Assembly: GCF_016642265.1 (NCBI RefSeq)
Contig: NZ_MRXX01000002.1
Coordinates: 33,166-88,671 of the forward strand
DNA length: 55,506 nucleotides
Origin: Streptococcus lactarius
Lineage (GTDB): Bacteria > Bacillota > Bacilli > Lactobacillales > Streptococcaceae
Reading direction: 5' to 3'
The notes under the pieces were generated by a model. It was not told the origin of the DNA, searched no databases, and worked only from the letters and a program-made list of their open reading frames with translations. How positions within the stretch are numbered: position 1 is the stretch's first letter; each line of letters starts with the position of its first letter. This document shows, in pieces, positions 1 through 8,406 of this stretch. A program made the translations under genes and the position numbers.

Positions 1-50
1 AATCGAATTCTAACGAATGGCCGATTTCTGTCCCATTCTCTTTGCTCCAT
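1..50 (-). CDS. Unknown protein, N-terminal fragment cut by window edge
   Basis: An ATG at 50-48 on the minus strand opens a frame that stays open to the window edge (16 codons, MEQREWDRNRPFVRIR). A GGAGG-containing ribosome site lies upstream at about 62-69 and a TATAAT-like -10 (minus strand) at 85-90. Too little is visible to name a family; the frame could still be chance. Confidence 0.4.
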   Translation of the reverse strand, partial: MEQREWDRNRPFVRIR

Positions 51-146
51 CTCGAACACACTTCCTCCGAGGGAATTGTCACTAATTATAAATAGTTACA
101 TTTTTATCTTTTAAAACAAATTTAAAAGTGCTATAATGTTTGTATA

Positions 147-175
147 AAAAAGACCGAGATGTCTCAGCCTTTTTC
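147..175 (-). terminator. Rho-independent terminator of the GntR gene
   Basis: Hairpin 152-169 (about 8 bp with two wobble pairs), followed on the minus strand by a T-run. It sits directly after the stop codon of the minus-strand regulator. Confidence 0.7.
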
Positions 176-179
176 GTTC

Positions 180-896
180 TTAGTGATCGCGGTCGCAGGA
201 GATAAATTTGATCTTGTAGTAGTCCCCGCGCTTATATGTCTCGGTGTACTCGATGATTTGGCCTGTGGCTTCTAATTTTGTAATTTTCACCTGTTTGACC
301 GTTGGGAAGTTTTCGTCGATTTCCAATACTTTAGCGACCTTGCTAGGTGTAGGAAAGACGATCTCATTCACTTCTTCAAAGTGTTCGTCATTCATATGGA
401 TATGGTAATCTTCTTTGAAGCGATCATAGATAGAACTGTAGTATTCCAAATTTGGATAATTTGGATTGATGTATTGTTCAGGAATATAGGTTTGGTGGAA
501 GATATAGGTGTCGTTTCCGGTCTTACGAACCCGTTCAATCTTGTAGTAGAACTGCGTTGGGTTGAGTCCAAGTTTTTCTAGGATGCCCAGGGTATTTCCA
601 CGTTTGATCGAGAGAACTTTGACAGTTGCTTTTTGGATAGGAAAGGTTTCAACGTCTGAAAATTCAACGAGTTTGTGTTTTCGAGCGCGAGAAACGAAAG
701 TCCCTTTTCCTTGCTGGCGGACAATGTAGCCATCAGCAGCGAGGTCATTCAAAGCACGGACAACGGTGATCGAGCTGACATCATAAATTTTAATGAGTTC
801 AGCCTCGGTATAAAATTTATCTCCGTTTTCAAATTTTCCTGAAATGATTTGCTGCTTCAGATCATCTTTAATGTACTGATACTTCGGAATTGCCAT
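180..896 (-). CDS. bgaR: GntR/HutC-family regulator of the galactoside operon (BgaR-like)
   Basis: A 238-residue protein with an N-terminal winged helix (residues about 1-70; it begins MAIPKYQYIKDDLKQQI and contains the typical GntR stretch SSITVVRALNDLAADGYI) and a C-terminal UTRA effector domain (about 95-235). It is divergent from bgaC, as in the pneumococcal bgaR-bgaC locus, so I infer that it represses the downstream beta-galactosidase/PTS operon and responds to a sugar or sugar phosphate. The start is the ATG at 896, preceded by GAGAGG. Family is certain; the effector is not visible from sequence. Confidence 0.85.
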   Translation of the reverse strand: MAIPKYQYIKDDLKQQIISGKFENGDKFYTEAELIKIYDVSSITVVRALNDLAADGYIVRQQGKGTFVSRARKHKLVEFSDVETFPIQKATVKVLSIKRGNTLGILEKLGLNPTQFYYKIERVRKTGNDTYIFHQTYIPEQYINPNYPNLEYYSSIYDRFKEDYHIHMNDEHFEEVNEIVFPTPSKVAKVLEIDENFPTVKQVKITKLEATGQIIEYTETYKRGDYYKIKFISCDRDH

Positions 897-959
897 AGTA
901 GCTACCTCTCTTTACATTTCTCTTATTAACCTTATTTTAACATATTTTTTTTAAAAGTG

Positions 960-988
960 TTGACATTTTTAAAAAAATTTATTATATT
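960..988 (+). promoter_or_regulatory. Sigma-A promoter of the bgaC operon
   Basis: TTGACA at 960-965, 17-bp spacer, TATATT at 983-988. The ribosome site (AAAGGGGG, about 1015-1022) and the bgaC ATG at 1029 follow. A nearly consensus promoter in the divergent intergenic region fits repression by the neighbouring GntR protein. Confidence 0.8.
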
Positions 989-1028
989 AATAAATGAAAA
1001 GGGTTACATACTAGAAAGGGGGCAGTTT

Positions 1029-2816
1029 ATGGGAATATTTGAGATCCGAGATGCTTTCTATTTAAACGGTCAACCCTTCAAGATTTTATCAGGAGCGATC
1101 CATTATTTCCGAATTGACCCAGATGATTGGTACCATTCTTTATTCAATCTAAAGGCTTTGGGCTTTAACACGGTTGAGACCTATGTTCCGTGGAATGCCC
1201 ATGAACCGCACAAGGGGCAGTTTGATTTTAGTGGTCGGCTGGATATAGAGCGTTTCATCCAAACTGCTCAATCTCTAGGACTCTATATGATCGTAAGGCC
1301 ATCGCCTTTTATCTGTGCAGAGTGGGAATTTGGCGGATTGCCAGCCTGGCTCTTGGAAGAGAATATGCGGATTCGCTCATCTGATCCAGCTTTTATCGAA
1401 GCTGTCAGTCATTATTATGATCGCTTGCTAGGGATATTGACTCGCTACCAGGTGGATCAGGGTGGCCCGATCCTCATGATGCAGGTGGAAAATGAATATG
1501 GCTCTTACGGAGAAGACAAGACCTATCTTCGGGCGGTTCGCGATCTGATGAAAGAAAAAGGTGTGACCTGTCCACTCTTCACCTCAGATGGTCCATGGCG
1601 GGCAACGCTCAGAGCAGGAACCTTGATTGAGGACGATGTCTTTGTGACAGGGAATTTTGGCTCCAAGGCCAGCTATAATTTTGCTCAGATGCAGGAATTC
1701 TTTGATGAGCATGGGAAGAAATGGCCCTTGATGTGCATGGAATTTTGGGATGGCTGGTTTACTCGTTGGAAGGAACCGGTGATTCATCGAGATCCTGAGG
1801 AGTTGGCAGAAGCCGTGCATGAGGTTCTAGAGCTTGGCTCGATCAATCTCTACATGTTTCACGGTGGCACCAATTTTGGTTTCATGAATGGTTGCTCTGC
1901 TCGAGGGACACTTGATTTGCCACAGGTAACGTCTTATGATTATGGAGCTTTGCTTAATGAGCAGGGGAATCCAACGGAGAAGTACTACGCTATTCAAAAG
2001 ATGATGGCGACCTATTATCCGCAATATCCTCAAGAAGAACCGCTCATCAAGGAGTGCTTGCCAGCACGAACCTTATCACTAACAGCTAAGACTAGCCTCT
2101 TTGCCAATGTGCACAACATAGCCCAGGTTGAGACAAGCCTCTACCCAAAACGGATGGAAGAGCTGGGTCAACATACCGGCTATCTCTTGTATGAGACAGA
2201 TGTTGAAATGGATGCACCGGAGGAACGACTCCGGATCATCGATGGTCGAGATCGGGCGCAGGTGTACGTGAATGATCGTCATCTGGCAACGCAATACCAG
2301 ACAGAGATCGGTAAGGATTTGTTGATCGCAGGGGACGAGAAAGAGTCTGTCAATCTCAAGATTCTTCTTGAGAATATGGGACGTGTCAACTATGGTCATA
2401 AACTCCTAGCTGATAGCCAGCGCAAGGGGATTCGTACGGGAGTTTGTGTGGATTTGCATTTCCACCTTCAGTGGAAACAGTACCCACTCGAACTACAAGA
2501 CCTGAGTCGGTTGGATTTTTCAAAGGAATGGCAGGAAAACGCACCAGCCTTTTACCGTTTTGATTTTCGGTTGGATTGTGTCTATGATACCTATATTGAT
2601 ATGATGGGATATGGAAAAGGTGCTGTCTTTGTCAATGGCCACAATCTTGGGCGTTTCTGGGAGGTCGGACCGACCACCTCACTCTATGTGCCTCATGGTT
2701 TCCTCAAAGAAGGCGACAACACCATTATCGTCTTTGAGACAGAAGGACGCTATCAAGAGACACTTCAACTTGTTCAACAACCTACATTTTTGACAATAAA
2801 GGGGGAAAACTTATGA
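1029..2816 (+). CDS. bgaC: Beta-1,3-galactosidase, GH35 (BgaC)
   Basis: A 595-residue enzyme, the same length as pneumococcal BgaC. It has no signal peptide, so it acts in the cytoplasm or by a non-classical surface route. The GH35 barrel is at about residues 1-330 with the VENEYG motif (acid/base E156) and MEFWDGWF (nucleophile E238); beta-sandwich domains follow. The family releases terminal beta-1,3-linked galactose from host glycans. I chose the ATG at 1029 because it has a strong Shine-Dalgarno; a longer frame from 957 would begin inside the promoter. The stop overlaps the next start (ATGA), so it is translationally coupled to the PTS genes. Confidence 0.95.
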   Translation: MGIFEIRDAFYLNGQPFKILSGAIHYFRIDPDDWYHSLFNLKALGFNTVETYVPWNAHEPHKGQFDFSGRLDIERFIQTAQSLGLYMIVRPSPFICAEWEFGGLPAWLLEENMRIRSSDPAFIEAVSHYYDRLLGILTRYQVDQGGPILMMQVENEYGSYGEDKTYLRAVRDLMKEKGVTCPLFTSDGPWRATLRAGTLIEDDVFVTGNFGSKASYNFAQMQEFFDEHGKKWPLMCMEFWDGWFTRWKEPVIHRDPEELAEAVHEVLELGSINLYMFHGGTNFGFMNGCSARGTLDLPQVTSYDYGALLNEQGNPTEKYYAIQKMMATYYPQYPQEEPLIKECLPARTLSLTAKTSLFANVHNIAQVETSLYPKRMEELGQHTGYLLYETDVEMDAPEERLRIIDGRDRAQVYVNDRHLATQYQTEIGKDLLIAGDEKESVNLKILLENMGRVNYGHKLLADSQRKGIRTGVCVDLHFHLQWKQYPLELQDLSRLDFSKEWQENAPAFYRFDFRLDCVYDTYIDMMGYGKGAVFVNGHNLGRFWEVGPTTSLYVPHGFLKEGDNTIIVFETEGRYQETLQLVQQPTFLTIKGENL

Positions 2817-3289
2817 CAATTGTAGGATGCCGTATCGATGGACGCTTGATCCATGGACAGGTAGCCAATCTGTGGACTACCAAGCTCAATGTTTCGCGTA
2901 TCATGGTGATCGATGATGAAGTCGCTCAAAATGATATCGAAAAAAGTGGCTTGAAACTAGCGACACCACCTGGTGTCAAGCTCAGTATCTTGCCAGTCGC
3001 AAAGGCTGCGGAAAACATCTTGGCTGGGAAATATGATAGCCAACGACTCTTTATCGTAGCTCGCAAGCCAGATCGTTACCTTCGCTTGATTGAAGCGGGT
3101 GTACAGATCGAAACACTCAATGTCGGCAACATGTCTCAATCTGATGAGACACGCGCCATTACACGCTCCATCAATGTTGTGGATGCTGACGTGGAAGCTT
3201 TCCACAAGATCCACGAAAAAGGGGTTCGCATTACTTCTCAAATGGTGCCAAATGACACAGCAGAAGATTTTATGAAGTTATTAAAATAA
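2813..3289 (+). CDS. PTS mannose/sorbose-family EIIB, galactose-type
   Basis: A 158-residue EIIB of the mannose family. The phosphorylated histidine is H14 in the motif DGRLIHGQV. It accepts phosphate from EIIA and hands it to the sugar during uptake. The start overlaps the bgaC stop by four bases. Together with the following EIIC, EIID and EIIA genes it forms one transporter; in pneumococcus the equivalent locus takes up galactose or galactosides released by BgaC. Confidence 0.92.
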   Translation: MTIVGCRIDGRLIHGQVANLWTTKLNVSRIMVIDDEVAQNDIEKSGLKLATPPGVKLSILPVAKAAENILAGKYDSQRLFIVARKPDRYLRLIEAGVQIETLNVGNMSQSDETRAITRSINVVDADVEAFHKIHEKGVRITSQMVPNDTAEDFMKLLK

Positions 3290-3316
3290 AAGAAAAATTT
3301 TTAGGAGGAAATTGTC

Positions 3317-4231
3317 ATGATACAATGGTGGCAAATTTTACTACTTACTTTGTACTCAGCTTATCAAATCTGTGATGAGTTGACAATCGTTTCATCAGCA
3401 GGTTCGCCAGTCTTTGCTGGTTTCATTACCGGCTTGATCATGGGAGATTTAAAGACAGGTCTCTTTATCGGGGCTTCGCTTCAATTGACCGTGCTTGGTG
3501 TAGGTACTTTCGGTGGTGCTTCTCGTATTGACGCTACCTCTGGTGCCGTTCTTGCGACTGCCTTCTCCGTAGCAAAAGGGATTGATCCAGAGATTGCTAT
3601 TGCTACAATTGCTGTGCCGGTAGCGACTTTGTTGACCTACTTTGATATTCTTGGTCGTATGACTACAACTTACTTCGCTCACCGTGTAGACGCTGCAATC
3701 AACCGCTTTGACTACAAAGGTATCGAACGCAACTACCTTCTTGGAGCGATTCCTTGGGCTCTTTCTCGAGCTCTCCCAGTTTTCTTCGCGCTTGCTTATG
3801 GTGGATCTTTCGTAGAAACTGTTGTCACAGGTCTTGCTAATGTACAATGGTTGGCAAACGGTCTGAAACTTGCAGGTCAAATGCTTCCAGGTCTTGGATT
3901 TGCGATCTTGCTTCGTTACCTTCCTGTTCGTCGTAACCTTCACTACTTAGCACTTGGCTTTGGCCTAACAGCAATGTTGACAGTGCTTTATAGCAATGTT
4001 CAAAGTGTTGGTAATGCCGTTTCAGCAATGCTTGGAACAGATGTTTTTGCAAAACTTCCAAAAGAACAAGCTATCACTTTTGTTAACAACTTCAAGAGTG
4101 TATCTATGATTGGAGTTGCCATCATTGGTATCTTCCTTGCAGTGCAACACTTTAAAAACAGCCAACGTACGGTTGTAGCTGCTCCAGCAAGCAATGTAGA
4201 AAGCGGGGAAATTGAAGATGACGAATTCTAA
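3317..4231 (+). CDS. PTS mannose-family EIIC membrane component
   Basis: A 304-residue hydrophobic protein with many membrane segments and the characteristic EIIC stretch SAGSPVFAGFITGLIMGD near residues 30-47. It forms the sugar channel with EIID. A strong AGGAGG lies 11 bases before the ATG. The acidic C-terminal tail (EIEDDEF) overlaps the start of the EIID gene. Confidence 0.92.
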   Translation: MIQWWQILLLTLYSAYQICDELTIVSSAGSPVFAGFITGLIMGDLKTGLFIGASLQLTVLGVGTFGGASRIDATSGAVLATAFSVAKGIDPEIAIATIAVPVATLLTYFDILGRMTTTYFAHRVDAAINRFDYKGIERNYLLGAIPWALSRALPVFFALAYGGSFVETVVTGLANVQWLANGLKLAGQMLPGLGFAILLRYLPVRRNLHYLALGFGLTAMLTVLYSNVQSVGNAVSAMLGTDVFAKLPKEQAITFVNNFKSVSMIGVAIIGIFLAVQHFKNSQRTVVAAPASNVESGEIEDDEF

Positions 4232-5039
4232 GAACTACAAACTCACTAAAGAGGATTTCAAACAAATCAACAAACGGAGCCTCTTCACCTTCCAATTGGG
4301 TTGGAACTACGAACGGATGCAGGCTTCTGGTTACCTATACATGCTGTTACCACAATTGCGGAAAATGTATGGAGATGGCACTCCTGAATTGAAGGAAATG
4401 ATGAAAGTTCATACTCAATTCTTCAATACTTCTCCATTCTTCCACACCATTATTGCCGGTTTTGACCTTGCAATGGAAGAAAAAGATGGTGTGAAATCAA
4501 AAGACGCTGTTAACGGGATCAAGACAGGTCTCATGGGACCATTCGCCCCTCTTGGGGACTCAATCTTTGGTTCCTTGGTTCCAGCTATTATGGGTTCAAT
4601 CGCAGCAACTTTGGCTGTTGCAGGGAACCCAGCCGGTATCTTCTTATGGATCGCTGTGGCAGTTGCTTATGACATTTTCCGTTGGAAACAATTGGAATTT
4701 GCCTATAAAGAAGGGGTTAACCTCATCAACAACATGCAAAGTACCTTGACAGCTTTGATTGATGCAGCTGCCGTTCTGGGTATCTTCATGGTCGGTGCCT
4801 TGATTGCTAGCATGATTGGTGTTGAAGTTTCTTGGGCTCCACACATCGGGAAAAAAGCCATCGATGTCCAAGACATGCTTAATTTGATCTTCCCACGCTT
4901 GGTACCAGCTATCATCACAGGTGTGATCTACTGGTTGCTTGGACGTAAAGGTATGAACTCTACAAAAGCTATCTTGCTCATCATCCTTGCAGCAATCGCA
5001 TTCTCAGCATTTGGCCACTTCTTCTTTGGAATGGCATAA
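4218..5039 (+). CDS. PTS mannose-family EIID membrane component
   Basis: A 273-residue EIID: N-terminal cytosolic part with the family segment RRSLFTFQLGWNYERMQ-like (here KRSLFTFQLGWNYERMQ), then membrane helices and a GPFAPLGDSIFGS loop near residue 115. I chose the ATG at 4218 (MTNSKNYKL) because GGGGAA ends seven bases upstream; a TTG six bases earlier is too close to that site. It overlaps the EIIC stop by 14 bases. Confidence 0.92.
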   Translation: MTNSKNYKLTKEDFKQINKRSLFTFQLGWNYERMQASGYLYMLLPQLRKMYGDGTPELKEMMKVHTQFFNTSPFFHTIIAGFDLAMEEKDGVKSKDAVNGIKTGLMGPFAPLGDSIFGSLVPAIMGSIAATLAVAGNPAGIFLWIAVAVAYDIFRWKQLEFAYKEGVNLINNMQSTLTALIDAAAVLGIFMVGALIASMIGVEVSWAPHIGKKAIDVQDMLNLIFPRLVPAIITGVIYWLLGRKGMNSTKAILLIILAAIAFSAFGHFFFGMA

Positions 5040-5050
5040 TGGAGTAAGGT

Positions 5051-5455
5051 ATGGCAAAACAGTTAGTATTGGTCAGCCATGGTCGCTTCTGTGAAGAGCT
5101 TAAAGCGAGCACAGAGATGATTATGGGGCCACAAGAAAACATCCATACGGTTGCGCTCTTACCAGAAGAAGGTCCGGAAGATTTTACAGCCAAATTTGAA
5201 GCAGCTGTTGAGGGAGTAGACGATTACGTGGTTTTTGCAGACCTCCTGGGAGGGACGCCTTGCAACACGGTGAGTCGTTTGATCCTTGAAGGCCGCGCCA
5301 TTGACTTGTATGCTGGGATGAATCTTCCGATGGTGATTGAATTCATCAATAGCAGTCTGATTGGTAGTGAGGGCAACTATCCGGAACGTGCGAAAGAAAG
5401 CATTGTCAAGGTCAATGACCTCTTGTCAAACCTTGATGATGATGAAGACGAGTAG
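5051..5455 (+). CDS. PTS mannose-family EIIA
   Basis: A 134-residue cytosolic EIIA domain. H10 in VLVSHGRFCEEL is the expected phospho-histidine that receives phosphate from HPr. The motif DLLGGTPCN (about residues 64-72) is typical of the fold. The C-terminus is very acidic (DDDEDE). A ribosome site (GGAGTAAG) lies just upstream. Last gene of the four-part transporter. Confidence 0.92.
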   Translation: MAKQLVLVSHGRFCEELKASTEMIMGPQENIHTVALLPEEGPEDFTAKFEAAVEGVDDYVVFADLLGGTPCNTVSRLILEGRAIDLYAGMNLPMVIEFINSSLIGSEGNYPERAKESIVKVNDLLSNLDDDEDE

Positions 5456-5464
5456 GTTGGTAGG

Positions 5465-5492
5465 GGAGTCTGGGAGAAGTATCTCAGGCTCC
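5465..5492 (+). other. Intra-operon hairpin between EIIA and agaS
   Basis: Arms 5465-5477 and 5482-5492 pair over 11 bp with a two-base bulge and a four-base loop. It is followed by TTTCCC, not a real T-run, so it is more likely an RNA processing/stability element or weak attenuator than a strong terminator. Confidence 0.45.
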
Positions 5493-5537
5493 TTTCCCAT
5501 GTACTGAAAAAGAATGTAGAAAGGAATACAACTCGCT

Positions 5538-6701
5538 ATGTTAGACTATACAAAAGAAGACTTGCAGGAGCTAGGAGCAGAGATCACAACGCGTGAGATC
5601 TACCAACAACCAAGGGTTTGGAGAGAAACAGCCCGCTTATACCAAGAACGAAAAGCAGAAATCCAAGCTTTTTTAACAAAAATTGGCAAGCAACATGACT
5701 ACATTAAGGTTATCTTAACTGGAGCTGGAACCTCTGCTTACGTGGGGGATACCTTGGTTCCGTATTTGCAGGAAGTGCACGATGAACGCCACTGGAATTT
5801 CCAATCCATTGCGACAACAGATATTGTGGCCCATCCTCAAACCTATTTGAAAAAAGAGGTTCCAACGGTTCTGGTTTCGTTTGCCCGAAGTGGCAATTCC
5901 CCAGAAAGTGTTGCGACAGTAGACTTAGCCAAAGACTTGGTGGAGGATCTGTACCAAATCACCATCACCTGTGCAGAGGAAGGGAAATTAGCCCTCCAGG
6001 CACACGGGGATGAGCGCAATCTCTTACTTCTACAACCAAAAGAAACCAATGATGCAGGCTTTGCCATGACTTCCAGCTTTACCTCTATGCTTTTGACAGC
6101 CCTCTTGGTCTTTGATCCGAGTGAGGAAGAAAACAAGGAAAAACGGGTTGAGGAGTTGATTCGTCTGTCTGAACAGGTACTAGCCAGTGGTCAAGTAGTC
6201 AAGGAGGTTGTAGATTTAGACTTTGAGCGTGTAATCTATCTGGGGGCAGGGCCTTTCTTTGGACTAGCGCACGAAGCGCAACTCAAGATTTTAGAATTAA
6301 CAGCAGGAAAGATTGCGACCATGTACGAGAGTCCTGTTGGTTTCCGTCACGGTCCGAAATCTCTCATCAATGAGCAGACTCTGGTCTTGGTCTTTGGATC
6401 TATCGATCATTATACGCGTCAGTATGATTTAGACTTGGTACGAGAAGTGGCAGGGGATCGGATTGCGCGTCAAGTCGTCCTTTTGACAGATCAAGCGTCT
6501 GAAATCGATCATGTACGGGAAGTCTTAGTAGAAGCTTCGGAGAACTCACTCGATATTTATCGCGCCTTCCCTTATATCCTCTACGGCCAATTGATTTCTC
6601 TTTTGACTTCGCTCAAGGTGAACAATCGCCCAGATACGCCGTCACCAACAGGAACGGTCAACCGGGTTGTACAAGGAGTGATCATCCATCCTTTCCAATA
6701 A
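5538..6701 (+). CDS. agaS: SIS-domain sugar isomerase AgaS
   Basis: A 387-residue protein with two SIS (sugar isomerase) domains, at about residues 45-200 and 215-370. Sugar-phosphate binding stretches are GAGTSAYVG, SFARSGNSPESV and ESPVGFRHGPKSL. AgaS proteins are annotated as galactosamine-6-phosphate deaminase/isomerase or tagatose-6-phosphate aldose/ketose isomerase; which substrate applies here cannot be read from sequence. Its place after the PTS suggests it works on the imported sugar phosphate. AGAAAGGA lies about 13 bases before the ATG. Confidence 0.88.
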   Translation: MLDYTKEDLQELGAEITTREIYQQPRVWRETARLYQERKAEIQAFLTKIGKQHDYIKVILTGAGTSAYVGDTLVPYLQEVHDERHWNFQSIATTDIVAHPQTYLKKEVPTVLVSFARSGNSPESVATVDLAKDLVEDLYQITITCAEEGKLALQAHGDERNLLLLQPKETNDAGFAMTSSFTSMLLTALLVFDPSEEENKEKRVEELIRLSEQVLASGQVVKEVVDLDFERVIYLGAGPFFGLAHEAQLKILELTAGKIATMYESPVGFRHGPKSLINEQTLVLVFGSIDHYTRQYDLDLVREVAGDRIARQVVLLTDQASEIDHVREVLVEASENSLDIYRAFPYILYGQLISLLTSLKVNNRPDTPSPTGTVNRVVQGVIIHPFQ

Positions 6702-6749
6702 ACGGTGGTGTAAAAGGAAATGAAAACGAAGAGCGAGAGGAGGAGTTCT

Positions 6750-7799
6750 ATGAAATCGTATCAAGTAGCTGTATTTGGGAAATGGCAGAATCAGGAGGTG
6801 CTGGCTTATCGCTTTGAAAATGAGCAAGGCTACCAATTGCGTGTCATGACCTATGGAGCAACAATTTTAGAGTATGTGACACCAGATCAGGAAGGTCACT
6901 TTACAAATGTTGTCTTAGGCTTTGACCGTTTTGAGGATTATGTGGGAAATAGTCCGAAGTATGGGGCTAGCATTGGCCCTGTCGCGGGCCGGATTGCGGG
7001 GGCAAGTTTTGAGCTCAATGGTCAAACTTACAACCTGGAAAAGAATAATGAGCATAACTGCAACCACAGTGGATCAACTGGTTGGGACAGTGCCTTGTTT
7101 CAGGTAGAGTCCGTCACGGATCACGGTCTGACTCTTTATACGGAGCGTGCAGATGGGACGGGTGGCTTCCCAGGGAATCTCAAGGTTTGGGTGACCTATG
7201 GCTTGAGTGAGGAAGGAGCGCTTGAGATTGCTTACCGAGTGGAAACAGATCAAGATACCTTGGTTAATCCAACCAATCACAGCTATTTCAACTTGTCTGG
7301 AAACTTTACACAGCCAATTGATGACCATGTCTTTCAGATCAATCATCAGGGGCTTTACCCGATTCGGTCAGACGGAGTTCCTTTGCAAACCATTGAGAAA
7401 GACAGCCCTCTTGTCAACTATCTTTCTCAAGCGATGCGACTAGCGGATCTCTTTCAAGATTCGGATCCGCAAATCCGTTTGGTAGAAGGTCTGGACCATC
7501 CTTTTGCTCTAGCGCCAAATCAGGAACAGGCAGGCTTCCTCTATCATCAGCCAAGTGGTCGCTTTTTAGCATTCCAGTCAGAAGCACCGACCTTGGTCGT
7601 TTATTCAGCCAATTTTGTAGACGAGAGCGTGCATCTTGATGGAAAACCGATGGTGCAGCACAATGGCCTGGCTCTTGAATTTCAAACCGTGCCAGATGCT
7701 ATTCATAGTGAAGAAGCAGAGAAGGTTATCCTGAGAGCAGGTCAAATCTTTACCAGCAAGACCCGCTACCATGCCCTTGTGAAGACACAAAAAAGTTGA
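6750..7799 (+). CDS. galM: Aldose 1-epimerase (mutarotase) GalM
   Basis: A 349-residue galactose mutarotase that interconverts the alpha and beta anomers of the released galactose. Family motifs are visible: NNEHNCNHSG (first catalytic-site histidine region), NPTNHSYFNLSG (second histidine, about residue 179) and LALEFQTVPDA (catalytic glutamate, about residue 307). I chose the ATG at 6750 because AGAGGAGGAG lies just before it; an in-frame ATG at 6720 lacks a site. Last gene of the galactoside operon. Confidence 0.92.
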   Translation: MKSYQVAVFGKWQNQEVLAYRFENEQGYQLRVMTYGATILEYVTPDQEGHFTNVVLGFDRFEDYVGNSPKYGASIGPVAGRIAGASFELNGQTYNLEKNNEHNCNHSGSTGWDSALFQVESVTDHGLTLYTERADGTGGFPGNLKVWVTYGLSEEGALEIAYRVETDQDTLVNPTNHSYFNLSGNFTQPIDDHVFQINHQGLYPIRSDGVPLQTIEKDSPLVNYLSQAMRLADLFQDSDPQIRLVEGLDHPFALAPNQEQAGFLYHQPSGRFLAFQSEAPTLVVYSANFVDESVHLDGKPMVQHNGLALEFQTVPDAIHSEEAEKVILRAGQIFTSKTRYHALVKTQKS

Positions 7800-7886
7800 A
7801 ACGAACAGAAGAAGTTTTTAGGACGGAGAAGTGGATAACCGCCACACTTTGCCTTCTTCTAAAAAAGAATGTATTTTTAAAATGAA

Positions 7887-7903
7887 GATAAGGAAACTTT
7901 AAG
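7887..7903 (+). promoter_or_regulatory. CiaR box of csRNA copy 1
   Basis: GATAAG-N5-TTTAAG, close to the CiaR consensus TTTAAG-N5-TTTAAG. The second half lies exactly 10 bp before the -10 TATACT (7914-7919), the same spacing as in the other two copies in this window. Confidence 0.75.
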
Positions 7904-7925
7904 CTTCCTGTCGTATACTAATACC

Positions 7926-8021
7926 ATCATCAAAGACCTCCTAACTTTGAATGATAAAACTCCTAAAACTTTTTCATAATAATCTCCCTATAGAGGCCAC
8001 CAAAACCGGTGGCCTTTTTTT
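7926..8021 (+). ncRNA. csRNA (CiaR-dependent small RNA), copy 1
   Basis: About 96 nt. Evidence: CiaR box and -10 just upstream, a single-stranded anti-Shine-Dalgarno run GACCTCCTAAC (about 7935-7945), a second CTCCTAAAAC run, and a terminator hairpin 7995-8014 (GGCCACC loop GGTGGCC) with a seven-T tail. This matches the layout of streptococcal csRNAs, which pair with the ribosome sites of target mRNAs such as comC. The 5' end is estimated from the -10 position. Confidence 0.85.
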
Positions 8022-8225
8022 CTGGGAGTGAGACAGAAAAATTTTTTAAAATTGCTTCGCTTCCTTATTTTTTGGCTTAGGTTGAAAAGGTTCCCCAAAC
8101 CTTTTCAATTGTCTCACCCCCGCACAGTTGATTAGGTATTCTTTGGAGCTATAAGATCGAAATCAACCACTGCGTCATGTAACTATTACTAAACCTATTT
8201 CATCGCACCAAGCCTAATTAGGTAC
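8022..8225. repeat. Dispersed repeat B, copy next to csRNA 1
   Basis: About 200 bp nearly identical, in inverted orientation, to 48022-48231. It holds a hairpin with arms containing GTGAGACA / TGTCTCAC and an inner pair GAAAAGGTT / AACCTTTTC-like, then a second dyad around GTTGATTAGG ... AATCAAC. It follows the csRNA terminator in both places, so csRNA plus repeat was duplicated as a unit. It contains no convincing gene. Confidence 0.8.
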
Positions 8226-8390
8226 TTTCCTTAAAAAGAAAGGTTAGCAACGAGTGCCGATCTTTCAACTTTTTCTAACGAACACCAATGAGAATTACGG
8301 TCTAGAAAATAGCAGGTTTTCCATTGGAAAATTATTTCTATTTTCATTTGAAATATTTGTCAGCTTATCCTCGGATCTATTGGCATTTTT

Positions 8391-8406
8391 TGCTATAATA
8401 GTGTGT
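8391..8406 (+). promoter_or_regulatory. Extended -10 promoter of ruvB, apparently leaderless
   Basis: TGCTATAAT (TATAAT at 8394-8399) ends seven bases before the ruvB ATG at 8407. The expected transcription start therefore coincides with the start codon, and no Shine-Dalgarno precedes it. No good -35 is visible. Confidence 0.55.

Noticed and set aside
957..1028. N-terminal extension of bgaC
   Set aside because: It would start inside the promoter; the ATG at 1029 has the ribosome site and gives the known family length.
7806..7862. AGAAGAAG...CTTCTTCT hairpin after galM as terminator
   Set aside because: It is followed by A residues, not T; the effective terminator nearby belongs to the csRNA.
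8254..8406. N-terminal extension of RuvB from a GTG
   Set aside because: The added 51 residues are unlike any RuvB and cover the promoter; the conserved protein begins at 8407.
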